In this document: in pieces, positions 46,815-56,064 of the stretch | How the letters are laid out: each line of letters opens with the position of its first letter | Numbering within the stretch: the first letter of the stretch is position 1 | Assembly: GCF_001570365.1 (NCBI RefSeq) | Contig: NZ_BBYK01000039.1 | Coordinates: 62,001 to 126,000, forward strand | DNA from: Microtetraspora fusca | Lineage (GTDB): Bacteria; Actinomycetota; Actinomycetes; Streptosporangiales; Streptosporangiaceae | Direction: 5' to 3' | DNA: 64,000 bases | The notes under the pieces: model-generated | Databases searched by the model: none | Told to the model about the DNA's origin: nothing | The model's input: the letters and a program-made list of their open reading frames with translations, nothing else | Translations under genes and position numbers: made by a program

Positions 46815-47933
46815 TCAGAGCCAGCCGTTGCGGCGGAAGGCGCGATGGAGCAGCGCGCAGACGACCGCCATCAGACCGAGCGCCGCCGGATACCCCCAGT
46901 ACGTGTCGATCTCCGGCATGTGGGTGAAGTTCATGCCATACAAACCGGCGATCATCGTGGGCACGGAGATGATGGCCACCCAGGCCGAGATCTTGCGCAT
47001 GTCCTCGTTCGCCAGCGCGTTGGAGCGGGCGAGCGCGGCCTGCAGGATCGAGTCGGACAGCTCGTTGGACGACTGGACCTGCTCGCACACCCGGGACAGG
47101 TGGTCGCCGACGTCGCGGAAGTACTCACGCATCTCGGAGGGGATCATCCGCCGCTGGGGAAGGGCGTTGAAGGGGCTCTGCAGCGGGCCGACGGCGCGCT
47201 TGAGCTCCAGCATCTCGCGCTTGAGCTGGTAGATCCGGTTGATGTCCCGCGAGCTGACCTCGGCGAAGACGGCCGCCTCGACGTCCTCCAACTCGTCCTG
47301 CATCAGGTCGGCGACGTACAGGTACTTGTCCACGACGAAGTCGGCGATGGCGTGGAGGACGCCGGTCGGGCCGCGCCCGAGCAGCTTGGGGTTGTCCTCC
47401 AGCTTCTCGCGGACGTCCGCCAGGGAGCACTGCTCGCCGTGCCGTACGGTGACGACGAAGTCGGGGCCGACGAACGCCATGATCTCGCCGATGGCGATGA
47501 TCTCGCTCGTGGCAGTGGGCGTCTGGTGGTCGAGGAAGGCCACGGTCTTGAGCACGACGAAGAGGGAGTCGCCGTACCGCTCGACCTTGGGCCGCTGGTG
47601 CGCCTTGATGGCGTCTTCGACGGCGAGCGGGTGCAGGCCGAAGACCTCGGCGAGCCACTCGACCTCGGGGGCGGCGGGCTCGTAGAGACCGACCCATACG
47701 TAGGCGTCGGTGGCGGCGCTGGCGTCGTTGTGCGCGCGGACCATGCTGACGGCCTCGGGGATGCCCGCGGCCTCGACCTTCTCGCCGCCGATGTAGGCGC
47801 CGTATTCGATCAGGGAGGTACTCGGCGGCACGCAGCGGTCGGTCACGGGCTTGTCAAGCACGGGCTTGACCAGTCGCGGCGGGATCACCCGGGCGTGCCG
47901 TGAAATCAGTGGAAAAAGCGTTGAGGAGCGCAT
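46815..47933 (-). CDS. corA: CorA-family magnesium/cobalt transporter
   Basis: The 372-residue protein has a long cytosolic N-terminal funnel domain (VGLYEPAAPEVEWLAEVFGLHPLAVEDAI in parts), a long stalk helix and two C-terminal membrane helices with the signature YGMNFTHMPE. CorA pentamers import Mg2+ and Co2+. The last segment has a basic tail (FRRNGWL). It is transcribed leftward, convergent in orientation with nothing, and its upstream side is a long repeat-rich gap. Confidence 0.93.
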   Translation of the reverse strand: MRSSTLFPLISRHARVIPPRLVKPVLDKPVTDRCVPPSTSLIEYGAYIGGEKVEAAGIPEAVSMVRAHNDASAATDAYVWVGLYEPAAPEVEWLAEVFGLHPLAVEDAIKAHQRPKVERYGDSLFVVLKTVAFLDHQTPTATSEIIAIGEIMAFVGPDFVVTVRHGEQCSLADVREKLEDNPKLLGRGPTGVLHAIADFVVDKYLYVADLMQDELEDVEAAVFAEVSSRDINRIYQLKREMLELKRAVGPLQSPFNALPQRRMIPSEMREYFRDVGDHLSRVCEQVQSSNELSDSILQAALARSNALANEDMRKISAWVAIISVPTMIAGLYGMNFTHMPEIDTYWGYPAALGLMAVVCALLHRAFRRNGWL

Positions 47934-48343
47934 GGCGGACCCTTCCCGCCCGAGTCGGCACGCTCCACGCGCGACGCAACGTCACCCCTTTTTCAGGCGT
48001 GAGCTTGCCTCTCGGGCTCACAGATCAGGTGGTCGGGAATGCGCACGTCGTACGTGCGCCGGCACGTACTAACGGGGTCACCAGAAGACACCCGAACCAC
48101 CTCCAATCGCCACGAGACACAGCGAAGCTGGGCTAACCTATCACATTCGCCTGGCTCGTCTCTAGGATAACGAGCCCCTCCGCCGCGATCAGGTACTTCC
48201 CCACAAAAAGCCACCAAGCACCCTGAGCCCCTCGATCCCGCCAGGGGCCGAGCGGACGAAGAACCGCCGGCGCCCCCCAAACCCACCCACAAGGGGCGCC
48301 GCATGCACGAAGCCAGGCCACCACCCGCCCGCCCGCCCGCGAG
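47934..48343. other. Non-coding region upstream of corA and the purD repeats
   Basis: No gene was recognised in about 410 bases. It has a GTGAGC/GCTCAC hairpin (47999-48021), a perfect 8-base-arm palindrome GCGCACGT/ACGTGCGC (48041-48048, 48052-48059), and then proline-codon-like C-rich sequence. Small open frames on the minus strand here look spurious, being made of the adjacent repeats. Confidence 0.5.
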
Positions 48344-48738
48344 GGGCGCGGCGGTGTCTGGACTGAGGAACGAGTGGGCTGAGGAACGAAGCCCCGAGTG
48401 ACGAGGGAAGACATCGCCGCGCCCCTCGCCGCGCGAGCGAAGCGAGCGCAAATAGACACGGGCGCGGCGGTGTCTGGACTGAGGAACGAGTGGGCTGAGG
48501 AACGAAGCCCCGAGTGACGAGGGAAGACATCGCCTCAAGGCGCCCCGAGCCGCGCGAGCGCAGCGAGCGCAAATAGACACGGGCGCGGCGGTGTCTGGAC
48601 TGAGGAGCGAGCGGGGAGCGAGCGGGGAGCGAGGGACGAGCGACTCCGAGCGACGAGGGAAGACACCGACTCAAGGCGCCCCGAGCCCGCGCGAGCGAAG
48701 CGAGCGCCAACAAACACAGCGAGCGCAAATAAACTCAG
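48344..48738 (+). repeat. Large tandem repeat running up to the purD start
   Basis: Three units begin with gggcgcggcggtgtctgg at 48344, 48460 and 48581 (116 and 121 bases apart), and the last is extended to about 48738. Shared blocks are gaggaacgag, gacgagggaagaca and gcgcgagcg/gcgagcgcaaat. The first two units are nearly identical; the third has diverged with gagcgagcgggg expansions. The array is purine-rich on the plus strand, has no CRISPR-like spacer pattern, and ends 4 bases before the purD GTG. Confidence 0.85.
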
Positions 48739-48741
48739 CGG

Positions 48742-49983
48742 GTGCGCGTACTAGTCATTGGATCCGGTGGTCGTGAGCATGCCCTGTGCCGGGGGCTGCG
48801 GCTCGACCCCTCCGTTTCGGAAGTCCACTGCGCCCCCGGCAACGCCGGGATCGCTCAGGTGGCGACTCTGCACAAGGTGACGCCGACCGACGGCGCCGCG
48901 GTGTCGGAGCTCGCGGTCTCGCTGGGGGCCGATCTCGTGGTGGTCGGCCCTGAGGCACCGCTGGTCGCGGGGGTCGCCGACGCGGTCCGGGCCGCCGGGA
49001 TCCCGTGCTTCGGCCCGTCGCGGGAGCCGGCCGCGATCGAGGGGTCCAAGTCCTTCGCCAAGGACGTCATGACGGCCGCCGGGGTGCCGACCGCCCGCGC
49101 GTTCACCTGCACGACGCCGGACGAGGCGGCGGCCGCGCTGGACGAGTTCGGCCCGCCGTACGTCGTGAAGGACGACGGCCTGGCCGCGGGTAAGGGCGTG
49201 GTGGTGACCGGGGACAGGGACCAGGCGCTCGCGCACGCCGCGGCGTGCGAGCGGGTCGTCATCGAGGAGTACCTCGACGGCCCCGAGGTATCGCTGTTCG
49301 CGCTGTGCGACGGCGAGACGGCCGTGCCGCTCCAGCCCGCACAGGACTTCAAGCGCGCCGGGGACGGCGACACGGGCCCCAACACGGGCGGGATGGGCGC
49401 GTACACGCCGCTCCCGTGGGCGCCCGAGGGGCTGACCGAGCAGGTGATGTCCGAGATCGTGCGGCCCACGGTGGCCGAGCTGGCCGCGCGCGGCATGCCG
49501 TACACGGGCGTGCTCTATGCGGGCCTGGCGCTCACGGCGAAGGGTCCGCGGGTCATCGAGTTCAACGCGCGGTTCGGCGACCCCGAGACGCAGGTCGTGC
49601 TGGACCGGCTGGAGACGCCGCTCGCTGGGCTGCTGCTGGCCTGCGCCAAGGGCGAGCTGGCCGGGCACGGCCCGCTCCACTGGCGCGACGGCGCGGCGGT
49701 GACCGTGGTCGTCGCGGCGGAGAACTACCCGGCTGATCCGGTCAAGGGCGACGTGATCGAGGGCCTCGACACGGAGGTGCCCGGGGCGTACGTGCTGCAC
49801 GCGGGGACGACGTTCGACGCCGAGGGGCGGATCGTCTCCAGCGGCGGCCGGGTGCTGAGTGTGGTCGGCACCGGACCCGATCTCGCCGAGGCGCGCTCGC
49901 GCGCGTACGAGCTGGTCGGGCACATCCGGATGCGCGGTTCGCACCACCGCTCCGACATCGCGCTGCGCGCCGTCGAGGCGTAG
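48742..49983 (+). CDS. purD: Phosphoribosylamine-glycine ligase
   Basis: The 413-residue ATP-grasp enzyme has a GTG start at 48742 (VRVLVIGSGGREHALCRGL, in parts). It joins phosphoribosylamine and glycine with ATP in purine synthesis. Motifs include GGREHAL, the ATP-grasp PYVVKDDGLAAGKGV and NTGGMGAYTP, and a C-terminal FNARFGDPETQ. There is no clear ribosome-binding site: the sequence before the start is the end of a tandem repeat array, which is unusual for a housekeeping gene. Confidence 0.96.
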   Translation: MRVLVIGSGGREHALCRGLRLDPSVSEVHCAPGNAGIAQVATLHKVTPTDGAAVSELAVSLGADLVVVGPEAPLVAGVADAVRAAGIPCFGPSREPAAIEGSKSFAKDVMTAAGVPTARAFTCTTPDEAAAALDEFGPPYVVKDDGLAAGKGVVVTGDRDQALAHAAACERVVIEEYLDGPEVSLFALCDGETAVPLQPAQDFKRAGDGDTGPNTGGMGAYTPLPWAPEGLTEQVMSEIVRPTVAELAARGMPYTGVLYAGLALTAKGPRVIEFNARFGDPETQVVLDRLETPLAGLLLACAKGELAGHGPLHWRDGAAVTVVVAAENYPADPVKGDVIEGLDTEVPGAYVLHAGTTFDAEGRIVSSGGRVLSVVGTGPDLAEARSRAYELVGHIRMRGSHHRSDIALRAVEA

Positions 49984-49994
49984 GAACCGGTCCG

Positions 49995-50049
49995 GCTCCG
50001 GCCGGGCGCCGACGCGCGTCCGGCCGGAGCGAGGCCCGGAACGGGCCTC
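49995..50049. terminator. Tandem hairpins downstream of purD
   Basis: First hairpin: GCTCCGGCCGG (49995-50005) with its complement (50020-50030). Second: GAGGCCCG (50031-50038) with CGGGCCTC (50042-50049). Two consecutive stems between purD and purC may end or attenuate the transcript. Confidence 0.65.
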
Positions 50050-50119
50050 ATCGGCCGCCGCCGGCGCGAGGGATTGGGTCGGTCGGCAAAGAGGTCTGAA
50101 CCACTGGCAAAATGGCATA

Positions 50120-50968
50120 GTGAAGCACCTCCACTCCGGCAAGGTCCGCGATCTGTACGAGACCGACGACGGGCTGCTCCTGATGGTGGCCTCAGACCGG
50201 ATCTCGGCGTTCGACCATGTTCTGACGCCCGGCATCCCCGACAAGGGCGTGATCCTCACCCAGCTCTCGCTGTGGTGGTTCGAGCAACTCGCGGACGTGG
50301 TCCCCAACCACGTCGTCTCGACCGACGTGCCCGCCGAGTTCGCCGGCCGCGCCGTGCTGTGCCGCAGGCTGCGGATGGTTCCGGTGGAGTGCGTGGCACG
50401 CGGTTACCTGACCGGATCCGGGCTGGCCGACTACCGCCGTGAGGGCGTGGTCTCGGGCGTGTCACTGCCCGCCGGACTGACCGACGGCTCCCAGCTGCCC
50501 GAGGCGATCTTCACACCGTCGACCAAGGCCCCGATCGGCCAGCACGACCAGCCGATGACCTATGACCAGGTCATCGAGGAGGTCGGGGCGGACGTCGCGG
50601 AACGGTTGCGGCGGATCACGCTCGACGTCTATGTGCGCGGCGCCGAGATCGCCCGTGAGCGCGGCATCATCCTGGCCGACACGAAGATCGAGCTCGGCTG
50701 GGACGCCGACGGCGGGCTCGTTCTCGGCGACGAGGTGCTCACCCCCGACTCCTCCCGCTTCTGGCCGCTGGACGAGTGGCGGCCGGGCCGGCCTCAGCCG
50801 TCGTTCGACAAGCAGTTCGTCCGCGACTGGCTGACCTCTCCCGAGTCCGGCTGGGACAGGTCCTCGGACGAGCCGCCGCCGCCCCTTCCCGACGAGATCG
50901 TCGAGCGCACCCGGCAACGGTACGTGGAAGCGTACGAGCGGCTGACCGGCCGCGTCTTCCGCGGGTAG
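50120..50968 (+). CDS. purC: Phosphoribosylaminoimidazolesuccinocarboxamide synthase
   Basis: The protein is 282 residues from the GTG at 50120, the only start codon in frame near LHSGKVRDLYE, where the family begins. SAICAR synthase joins CAIR and aspartate in purine synthesis. Motifs SDRISAFDHVL, MVPVECVARGYLTGSG (MVPVECVARGY), IILADTKIEL and the DEVLTPDSSRFWP end are all present. It follows purD with a terminator-like gap of 136 bases. The next gene is a MurA homologue. Confidence 0.96.
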   Translation: MKHLHSGKVRDLYETDDGLLLMVASDRISAFDHVLTPGIPDKGVILTQLSLWWFEQLADVVPNHVVSTDVPAEFAGRAVLCRRLRMVPVECVARGYLTGSGLADYRREGVVSGVSLPAGLTDGSQLPEAIFTPSTKAPIGQHDQPMTYDQVIEEVGADVAERLRRITLDVYVRGAEIARERGIILADTKIELGWDADGGLVLGDEVLTPDSSRFWPLDEWRPGRPQPSFDKQFVRDWLTSPESGWDRSSDEPPPPLPDEIVERTRQRYVEAYERLTGRVFRG

Positions 50969-51061
50969 TTCCCCTCAAAACGCCCGTCCCAGCGGCTACT
51001 CTGGTCACACTCAGCCGCCGCGTCGTGCGAGTTCCCCACCTTTGACTTAGGAGTCTCATCG

Positions 51062-52339
51062 ATGGTCCGTTACCGCGTGCGCGGAGGCAACGTACTGCGC
51101 GGAACCGCCTTCATCCAGGGGGCGAAGAACGCCGTGCTCCCCATGATCGGCGCGGCGCTCCTCGCAGCGGAGGGCCAGACGGTGCTGCGCAACGTGCCCG
51201 TGATCGAGGACGTGCGCCGCGCCGTCGAGCTGGCCGAGGCGGTCGGCGCCAAAGTTCAGTTCCACGAGGCCGAGCGGACGCTGGTCATCGACGCGTCCCA
51301 GCTCACCAGCCCGGTGCTGCCGGCGGAGATCGCGCGCCGCTTCCGCGGCTCGGTGCTGTTCGTCCCGGCCCTGCTGCACCGGCTGGGTGAGGCGATCATC
51401 GAGGGCGTGGGCGGCTGCAACCTCGGCAGCCGGAACCTGGACTTCCACTACCTCGGCTACAAGCGTCTCGGCGCGGTGGTGGACGAGGGTGAGTCGGTCA
51501 TCCACATCAAGGCGGCCGGCCTGGTCGGCGCCCCGCTGTACCTGGACACCCCGTCGCACACCGGCACCGAGAACCTGATCATGGCCGCCGCCCTGGCCGG
51601 GGGCACCACCGTGATCGAGAACGCCGCCCTCGAACCCGAGGTGCTCGACGTCATCGTCATGCTCTCCCGGATGGGCGCGCGAATCCGGGGCGGCGGCACC
51701 GGCTTCATCACCGTCGAGGGCGTCAACGAGCTGTCGGCGGTCGAGCACACCGTGATGCCCGACCGGCTGGACGCCGGCGTCTTCGCGATGGCCGCCGCGA
51801 TCACCGGCGGCGAGGTCAACCTGGTCGGCGCCTCCCTCGAGCACCTCGGCGTGGTCCGCTGGAAGCTGGAGCAGATGGGCGTCGAGTTCGCCGTCGACGG
51901 CGCGGTGCTGAACGTCCGCAGGGACCGCCGGCTGCGCCCGATCAACGTGATCACCGACACCTACCCGGGCTTCGCCACCGACCTGCAGTCGCCGCTGATG
52001 ACGGTCGCGTGCCTGGCCGACGGCTCCAGCTACATCCACGAGCGGATCTTCGACGGGCGTTTCGCGCTCGCCGGCGAGCTGAACAAGATGGGCGCCAACA
52101 TCGAGGTCGACGGCAGCCGCGCCGTCGTGCACGGCCCGACGCCGCTGCGGGGCACCGAGGTCACCGCGCACGATCTCCGGTCGGGCATCGCGCTCGTGCT
52201 CGCCGGGCTCTGCGCCGAAGGCGAGACGACAATCGACTCCGGTTATCTCATCGACCGCGGTCACGCTCATCTCGCGCAGCGTATGCAGGCGCTCGGGGCA
52301 GATGTGGAACGCCAGATTTCCTCTTTCGCCACCGACTGA
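51062..52339 (+). CDS. UDP-N-acetylglucosamine 1-carboxyvinyltransferase-like protein (MurA paralogue)
   Basis: The 425-residue EPSP-synthase-fold enzyme starts with TAGGAG upstream. Lys22 in GAKNAVLP is conserved. The active-site loop reads GVGGCNLGSRNLDFH with Cys119 in place; usual loops are LPGGC.IG.RPVD or, in mycobacteria, with Asp instead of Cys. The catalytic arginine and aspartate remain but the surrounding residues differ, as does the RASI.VLGPLL segment. It is probably a second MurA rather than the housekeeping copy. It sits directly after purC. Confidence 0.85.
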   Translation: MVRYRVRGGNVLRGTAFIQGAKNAVLPMIGAALLAAEGQTVLRNVPVIEDVRRAVELAEAVGAKVQFHEAERTLVIDASQLTSPVLPAEIARRFRGSVLFVPALLHRLGEAIIEGVGGCNLGSRNLDFHYLGYKRLGAVVDEGESVIHIKAAGLVGAPLYLDTPSHTGTENLIMAAALAGGTTVIENAALEPEVLDVIVMLSRMGARIRGGGTGFITVEGVNELSAVEHTVMPDRLDAGVFAMAAAITGGEVNLVGASLEHLGVVRWKLEQMGVEFAVDGAVLNVRRDRRLRPINVITDTYPGFATDLQSPLMTVACLADGSSYIHERIFDGRFALAGELNKMGANIEVDGSRAVVHGPTPLRGTEVTAHDLRSGIALVLAGLCAEGETTIDSGYLIDRGHAHLAQRMQALGADVERQISSFATD

Positions 52340-52500
52340 TCCCAGGGGCCAATTTTGCCCGCCTGAGCTGGTAAGACGTTCTGATTGGCCACATCCGGCC
52401 ACTATGCAGAACGGAATTCCGGAAAATTTGGGCGTGACATTACGGCCGCCAGACGCGATCGTTTCAAAGAGAGCTTCAACGAATTCAGAAACGGTCACGG

Positions 52501-53847
52501 ATGGGACAGACATTGGTGGAGCGCACGGAAGAGAATCCGCGCGGGTCACGGGTGGGCACGATGACTCCGGATCTCACTATCGGTGTGGTGGGGCCGCATG
52601 ATCTGGTCGAGCGAGTGATGCTCATGGGTCATGCGGCCGCGCCCGTGCCGTGCCGCCTGGTGGCGGCGGCCTACCGGGACGAGCAGGAGGCGGCCGACAA
52701 GGTGACCCGCCTCGGCCCGAACGTGGACGCCTGCCTGTTCTCCAGCCCCGCGCCGTACGAGATCGCCCGGCGCGCCGGGGTGCTCACGATGCCCGCCACG
52801 TTCGTGCAACTGGGCGGCGCGGCCCTGTCCGCCGCGATCGCCCAGGCCGCCATGGACGAGCGGATCGACCCCCGGCGGGTGAGCGTGGACGTGCTCGGCC
52901 GCGCGGAGATCGACGAGGCGTACACCGATCTCGGCCTGCCCTCGGACGAGGTGCACTGCCGCGACGAGCCCGGGGGCGCCGGCGCGATCGCCGCGTTCCA
53001 CGAGCGCCTGATCCGTCAGGGGGCGTCCACGGGTGCGCTCACCTGCGTTCCGGGCGTCGCCGACCGGCTGGCCGCCACCGGCCTGCCCGTCGTGCGGATC
53101 CGCCCCACCTCGGCCGCGATCCGTACGGCGCTGCACACCGCGGCACTTCTTGGAGCGCACCATCGGCTGGAGGAGTCGCAACTCACGGTGGTGCTGGTGG
53201 AGGTCCCCACGCTGCGCGAGCCGGTACGGCGGGCCGCGCCCCGCTACTGGCGGGACGAGTTACGGCTGTCGCTGCACCGCCTGCTCGTCCAGGAGGCCAA
53301 CCGGATGAACTCCAGCGTGTGGCCGATCGACGACCACAGCTACCTGGTGGTGGCCTCGCGCGGCTCGATCGCCGCCGCGACGGACGGGTTCCGGGTGCTG
53401 CCGTTCGCGGCCAAGATCAGAGACGAGCTGGGCCTGGCCGTCGAGGTGGGGGTCGGCATGGGCCGGACGACGCACGACGCGGAGACGCACGCCCGGGGCG
53501 CGCTGGGGCGCAGCCAGGGTGCCAAGAACTCGCAGGGCTTCGCGGTGGACCGGGAGGGCCGAGCGCTGGTCCCGGCGCCCCGGATGCCCCCGAACGCGGC
53601 CGGGGCGGCCAAGCCGAAGGGCGTCGAGGTGCTCGCGCGCCTCGCGGCCAAACTGGAGGGCGGCGACACCGTGGTGGACGCCGAGAGTGCGGGCAAGATG
53701 CTCGGCGTGACGCCGCGCACGGCCCGGCGGTTGCTGCGCACGTTGGTGGACGAGGGACTCGCGTGGCCGCTTCCGCCGAACCGGACGCCCGCCCCCGGAC
53801 GGCCGCGCCAGCTCTACCGGCTCATCGTGGAGAAACTCAACCGCTGA
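52501..53847 (+). CDS. Probable transcriptional regulator with cyclase-like middle domain
   Basis: The 448-residue protein could start at 52501 or, with a GGGTGGG site, at ATG 52561, where the conserved part begins (LTIGVVGPHDL). The first ~190 residues look like a periplasmic-binding/response-regulator-like Rossmann fold, without a signal peptide. The middle (about 225-345) has a cyclase/GGDEF-like pattern (WPIDDHSYLVV, VGVGMGRTTHDAE). The C-terminal ~85 residues are a winged helix (AGKMLGVTPRTARRLLRTLVDEGL, in parts). It looks like a signal-sensing DNA-binding protein; the ligand and target are unknown. Confidence 0.7.
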   Translation: MGQTLVERTEENPRGSRVGTMTPDLTIGVVGPHDLVERVMLMGHAAAPVPCRLVAAAYRDEQEAADKVTRLGPNVDACLFSSPAPYEIARRAGVLTMPATFVQLGGAALSAAIAQAAMDERIDPRRVSVDVLGRAEIDEAYTDLGLPSDEVHCRDEPGGAGAIAAFHERLIRQGASTGALTCVPGVADRLAATGLPVVRIRPTSAAIRTALHTAALLGAHHRLEESQLTVVLVEVPTLREPVRRAAPRYWRDELRLSLHRLLVQEANRMNSSVWPIDDHSYLVVASRGSIAAATDGFRVLPFAAKIRDELGLAVEVGVGMGRTTHDAETHARGALGRSQGAKNSQGFAVDREGRALVPAPRMPPNAAGAAKPKGVEVLARLAAKLEGGDTVVDAESAGKMLGVTPRTARRLLRTLVDEGLAWPLPPNRTPAPGRPRQLYRLIVEKLNR

Positions 53848-53878
53848 GTCAGGATGCGTCCCGCTATTGTAAGGAGCC

Positions 53879-54808
53879 ATGGGGAAGAACACTCATGGCG
53901 TGCGAGTCTGGCTGGCGTTGGCGACGGTCTACATCGTGTGGGGATCGACGTACCTCGGCATCCGCATCGCCATCGAGACCCTCCCCAGCATGCTGAGCGG
54001 CGGCCTGCGCTTCATCGCCGCCGCGCTGATCCTCGGCGTGGTGCTGCTGCTCCGCAAGGGGCGGGAGCCGTTCCGCGTCACCGGGCGGGAGCTGGGCGGG
54101 GCCGCCCTGGTCGGCCTGTTGCTGCTGACCAGCGGGAACGGCATGGTCGCGATAGCCGAGCAGCACATCGGCAGCGGACTGGCGGCCCTGCTGGTCGCGT
54201 CGGTCCCGCTCTGGCTGGTCGTCCTGCGGACGGTGTTCCGCGACCGGCCCCAGGTGCTCACGCTCGCCGGGGTGTTCATCGGGTTCGTCGGCGTGGCGGG
54301 GATCTCGCTCGGCGGCGGCACGGCGTCGAACCCCGTCGGCGTGGTCATCATCCTGGTGGCGTCGCTGTCATGGTCGATCGGCTCCTTCCTGTCGGGGCGC
54401 ATCCCCATGCCGCGTGACCCGTTCGCGGCGAGCACGGTGGAGATGGCCGTCGGCGGCGTCGGGCTGCTGATCATCGGCACCGGCCTGGGCGAGCGCCTGG
54501 ATTTGGCCGCCGTCAGCGGCCGATCCTGGGCGGCGCTGGCCTACCTGATCGTGGTGGGCTCGCTGGTCGGCTTCACGTCGTACGTCTGGCTGCTCGGCAA
54601 CGCGCCCATCTCGCTCGTGTCCACGTACGCGTACGTGAACCCGGTCGTGGCGGTGCTGCTCGGGGTGGCCGTGGTCGGGGAGAGCGTCACGGCGGCCATG
54701 CTCGGCGCCGGCGGCCTGATCGTGATCGGCGTCGCCTTGGTGGTGTCCACCGAGCGTCGCAGCCGGACCGCGCAGGCCGTGCCAGAGGTGGAGACGGCGC
54801 CGAGCTGA
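53879..54808 (+). CDS. EamA/DMT family exporter
   Basis: The 309-residue protein has ten hydrophobic segments in two EamA repeats: VWGSTYLGIRIAIETLP in the first and YVNPVVAVLLGVAVVGESV in the second, typical of the RhaT/YdcZ-like DMT group. A TAAGGAG site precedes the start. The regulator gene upstream ends 31 bases before it, so they may be one unit. Substrates of this family are amino acids or other metabolites. Confidence 0.92.
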   Translation: MGKNTHGVRVWLALATVYIVWGSTYLGIRIAIETLPSMLSGGLRFIAAALILGVVLLLRKGREPFRVTGRELGGAALVGLLLLTSGNGMVAIAEQHIGSGLAALLVASVPLWLVVLRTVFRDRPQVLTLAGVFIGFVGVAGISLGGGTASNPVGVVIILVASLSWSIGSFLSGRIPMPRDPFAASTVEMAVGGVGLLIIGTGLGERLDLAAVSGRSWAALAYLIVVGSLVGFTSYVWLLGNAPISLVSTYAYVNPVVAVLLGVAVVGESVTAAMLGAGGLIVIGVALVVSTERRSRTAQAVPEVETAPS

Positions 54809-54864
54809 CCGGTGGCCGGCGGCGGGGTGTGGGGCCCCGCCGCTGCCCTCTCGGCGTCCCTCGG

Positions 54865-54910
54865 GCGCCTCTCAGCGATCCTCAGCGCCTCTCAGCGACC
54901 CTCGGCGCCT
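54865..54910 (+). repeat. 20-base tandem repeat after the DMT gene
   Basis: The unit gcgcctctcagcgatcctca repeats at 54865 and 54885 and partly at 54905. It lies in the 115-base gap between convergent genes. Likely slippage product. Confidence 0.75.
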
Positions 54911-54923
54911 GCCTGCGTCAGGG

Positions 54924-55991
54924 CTATTCGACGCCGAACGCCTCGGCGGCGGCGAGGAAGGCGTCGTTGGCCTCCCGGTCGCCGATCGAGATCCGGACGC
55001 CCTCGGCGCCGAAGGGCCGCACGGCCACGCCGTACCCGGCGCAGAACTCGGCGAACGCGGGGCTCCGGTCGCCGAGGCGCATCCACACGAAGTTGGCCTC
55101 GGTGGGCGGGATCGTCCACCCCTGGGCGATCAGCGCCTCCCTGACCCGGGCACGCTCCTTCACCACGGTCTCGACCCGCTCCAGCAGCTCGTCCTCCGCC
55201 TTGAGGGACGCGACGGCGGCGGCCTGCGCGATGCGGTTGATCGCGAACGGCACCATGGTCTTGCGCGCGGCGGCGACCACCGGCTCGTGCCCGATCAGGT
55301 AGCCCACCCGCAGCCCGGCCAGCCCGTACGCCTTGGAGAACGTGCGCAGGACGGCGACGTTGGGGCGGTCGCGGTAGAGCGCCAGGCCGTCGGGGACGTC
55401 CTCGTCGCGGACGTACTCGCGGTAGGCCTCGTCGAGGATCACCAACACGTCATCCGGGACGCGGTCGAGGAACTCCACCAGCTCGGCGGTGCGCTTGACC
55501 GTGCCGGTCGGGTTGTTCGGGTTGCAGACGAAGATCATGCGGGTGGCGTCGGTGATCGCCTCCGCCATCGCGTCGAGGTCGTGCGCCTCGTCCTTCAGCG
55601 ACACCTTGACCGAGGTCGCCCCGGACAGGTCGGCGAGCACCGGGTACGCCTCGAAGGACCGCCACGCGTACATCACCTCGGCGCCCGGCTCTCCGACGGT
55701 CTCGAAGAGCTGCTGCGCCAGCGTCACCGAGCCCGCGCCGAGCGCGACGTGCTCGCACGGCACCGCGAACCGCTCGGCGAGCGCCTCCGTGAGCGCGACC
55801 GAGGCCGGGTCCGGGTAGAGGTGCATCTCGGCGGCCGCCGCGGCGATCGCCTCGCGCACGCTCGGCAGCGGCCCGAACGGGCTCTCGTTCGAGGACAGCT
55901 TGAACGACCTGCCGTCAGGCCCGACGACGACCTTGCCCGGCGTGTACGCGGGCATGGTGTCGAGTACGGCCCGGAAGCGCGGCGCCGTCAT
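54924..55991 (-). CDS. Histidinol-phosphate/aromatic aminotransferase (HisC/Pat type)
   Basis: The protein is 355 residues from the ATG at 55991 with GAGGAGGA upstream. It is a fold-type I PLP enzyme: [20 protein letters not shown], the aspartate in ILDEAYREY and the Schiff-base lysine in [10 protein letters not shown]. It transfers amino groups to histidinol-phosphate or aromatic keto acids. It is not in a his operon, so the aromatic aminotransferase (Pat) role is plausible. It lies leftward of the next DedA gene. Confidence 0.92.
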   Translation of the reverse strand: MTAPRFRAVLDTMPAYTPGKVVVGPDGRSFKLSSNESPFGPLPSVREAIAAAAAEMHLYPDPASVALTEALAERFAVPCEHVALGAGSVTLAQQLFETVGEPGAEVMYAWRSFEAYPVLADLSGATSVKVSLKDEAHDLDAMAEAITDATRMIFVCNPNNPTGTVKRTAELVEFLDRVPDDVLVILDEAYREYVRDEDVPDGLALYRDRPNVAVLRTFSKAYGLAGLRVGYLIGHEPVVAAARKTMVPFAINRIAQAAAVASLKAEDELLERVETVVKERARVREALIAQGWTIPPTEANFVWMRLGDRSPAFAEFCAGYGVAVRPFGAEGVRISIGDREANDAFLAAAEAFGVE

Positions 55992-56064
55992 GCTCGTCCT
56001 CCTCAGATCAATGCCTTTGTCCAGCATTAACCCTACTGAGAACGGGGTACTGCACGGCACCCAC

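Noticed and set aside
48133-48728. Several short minus-strand frames with repeated SICARFARAARG-like peptides
   Set aside because: They are translations of the tandem DNA repeat, differ only by the repeat frame, and have no ribosome-binding sites.
48344-48738. CRISPR array
   Set aside because: The units are 116-121 bases long and nearly identical throughout, without 25-40-base repeats and unique spacers; no cas genes are nearby.
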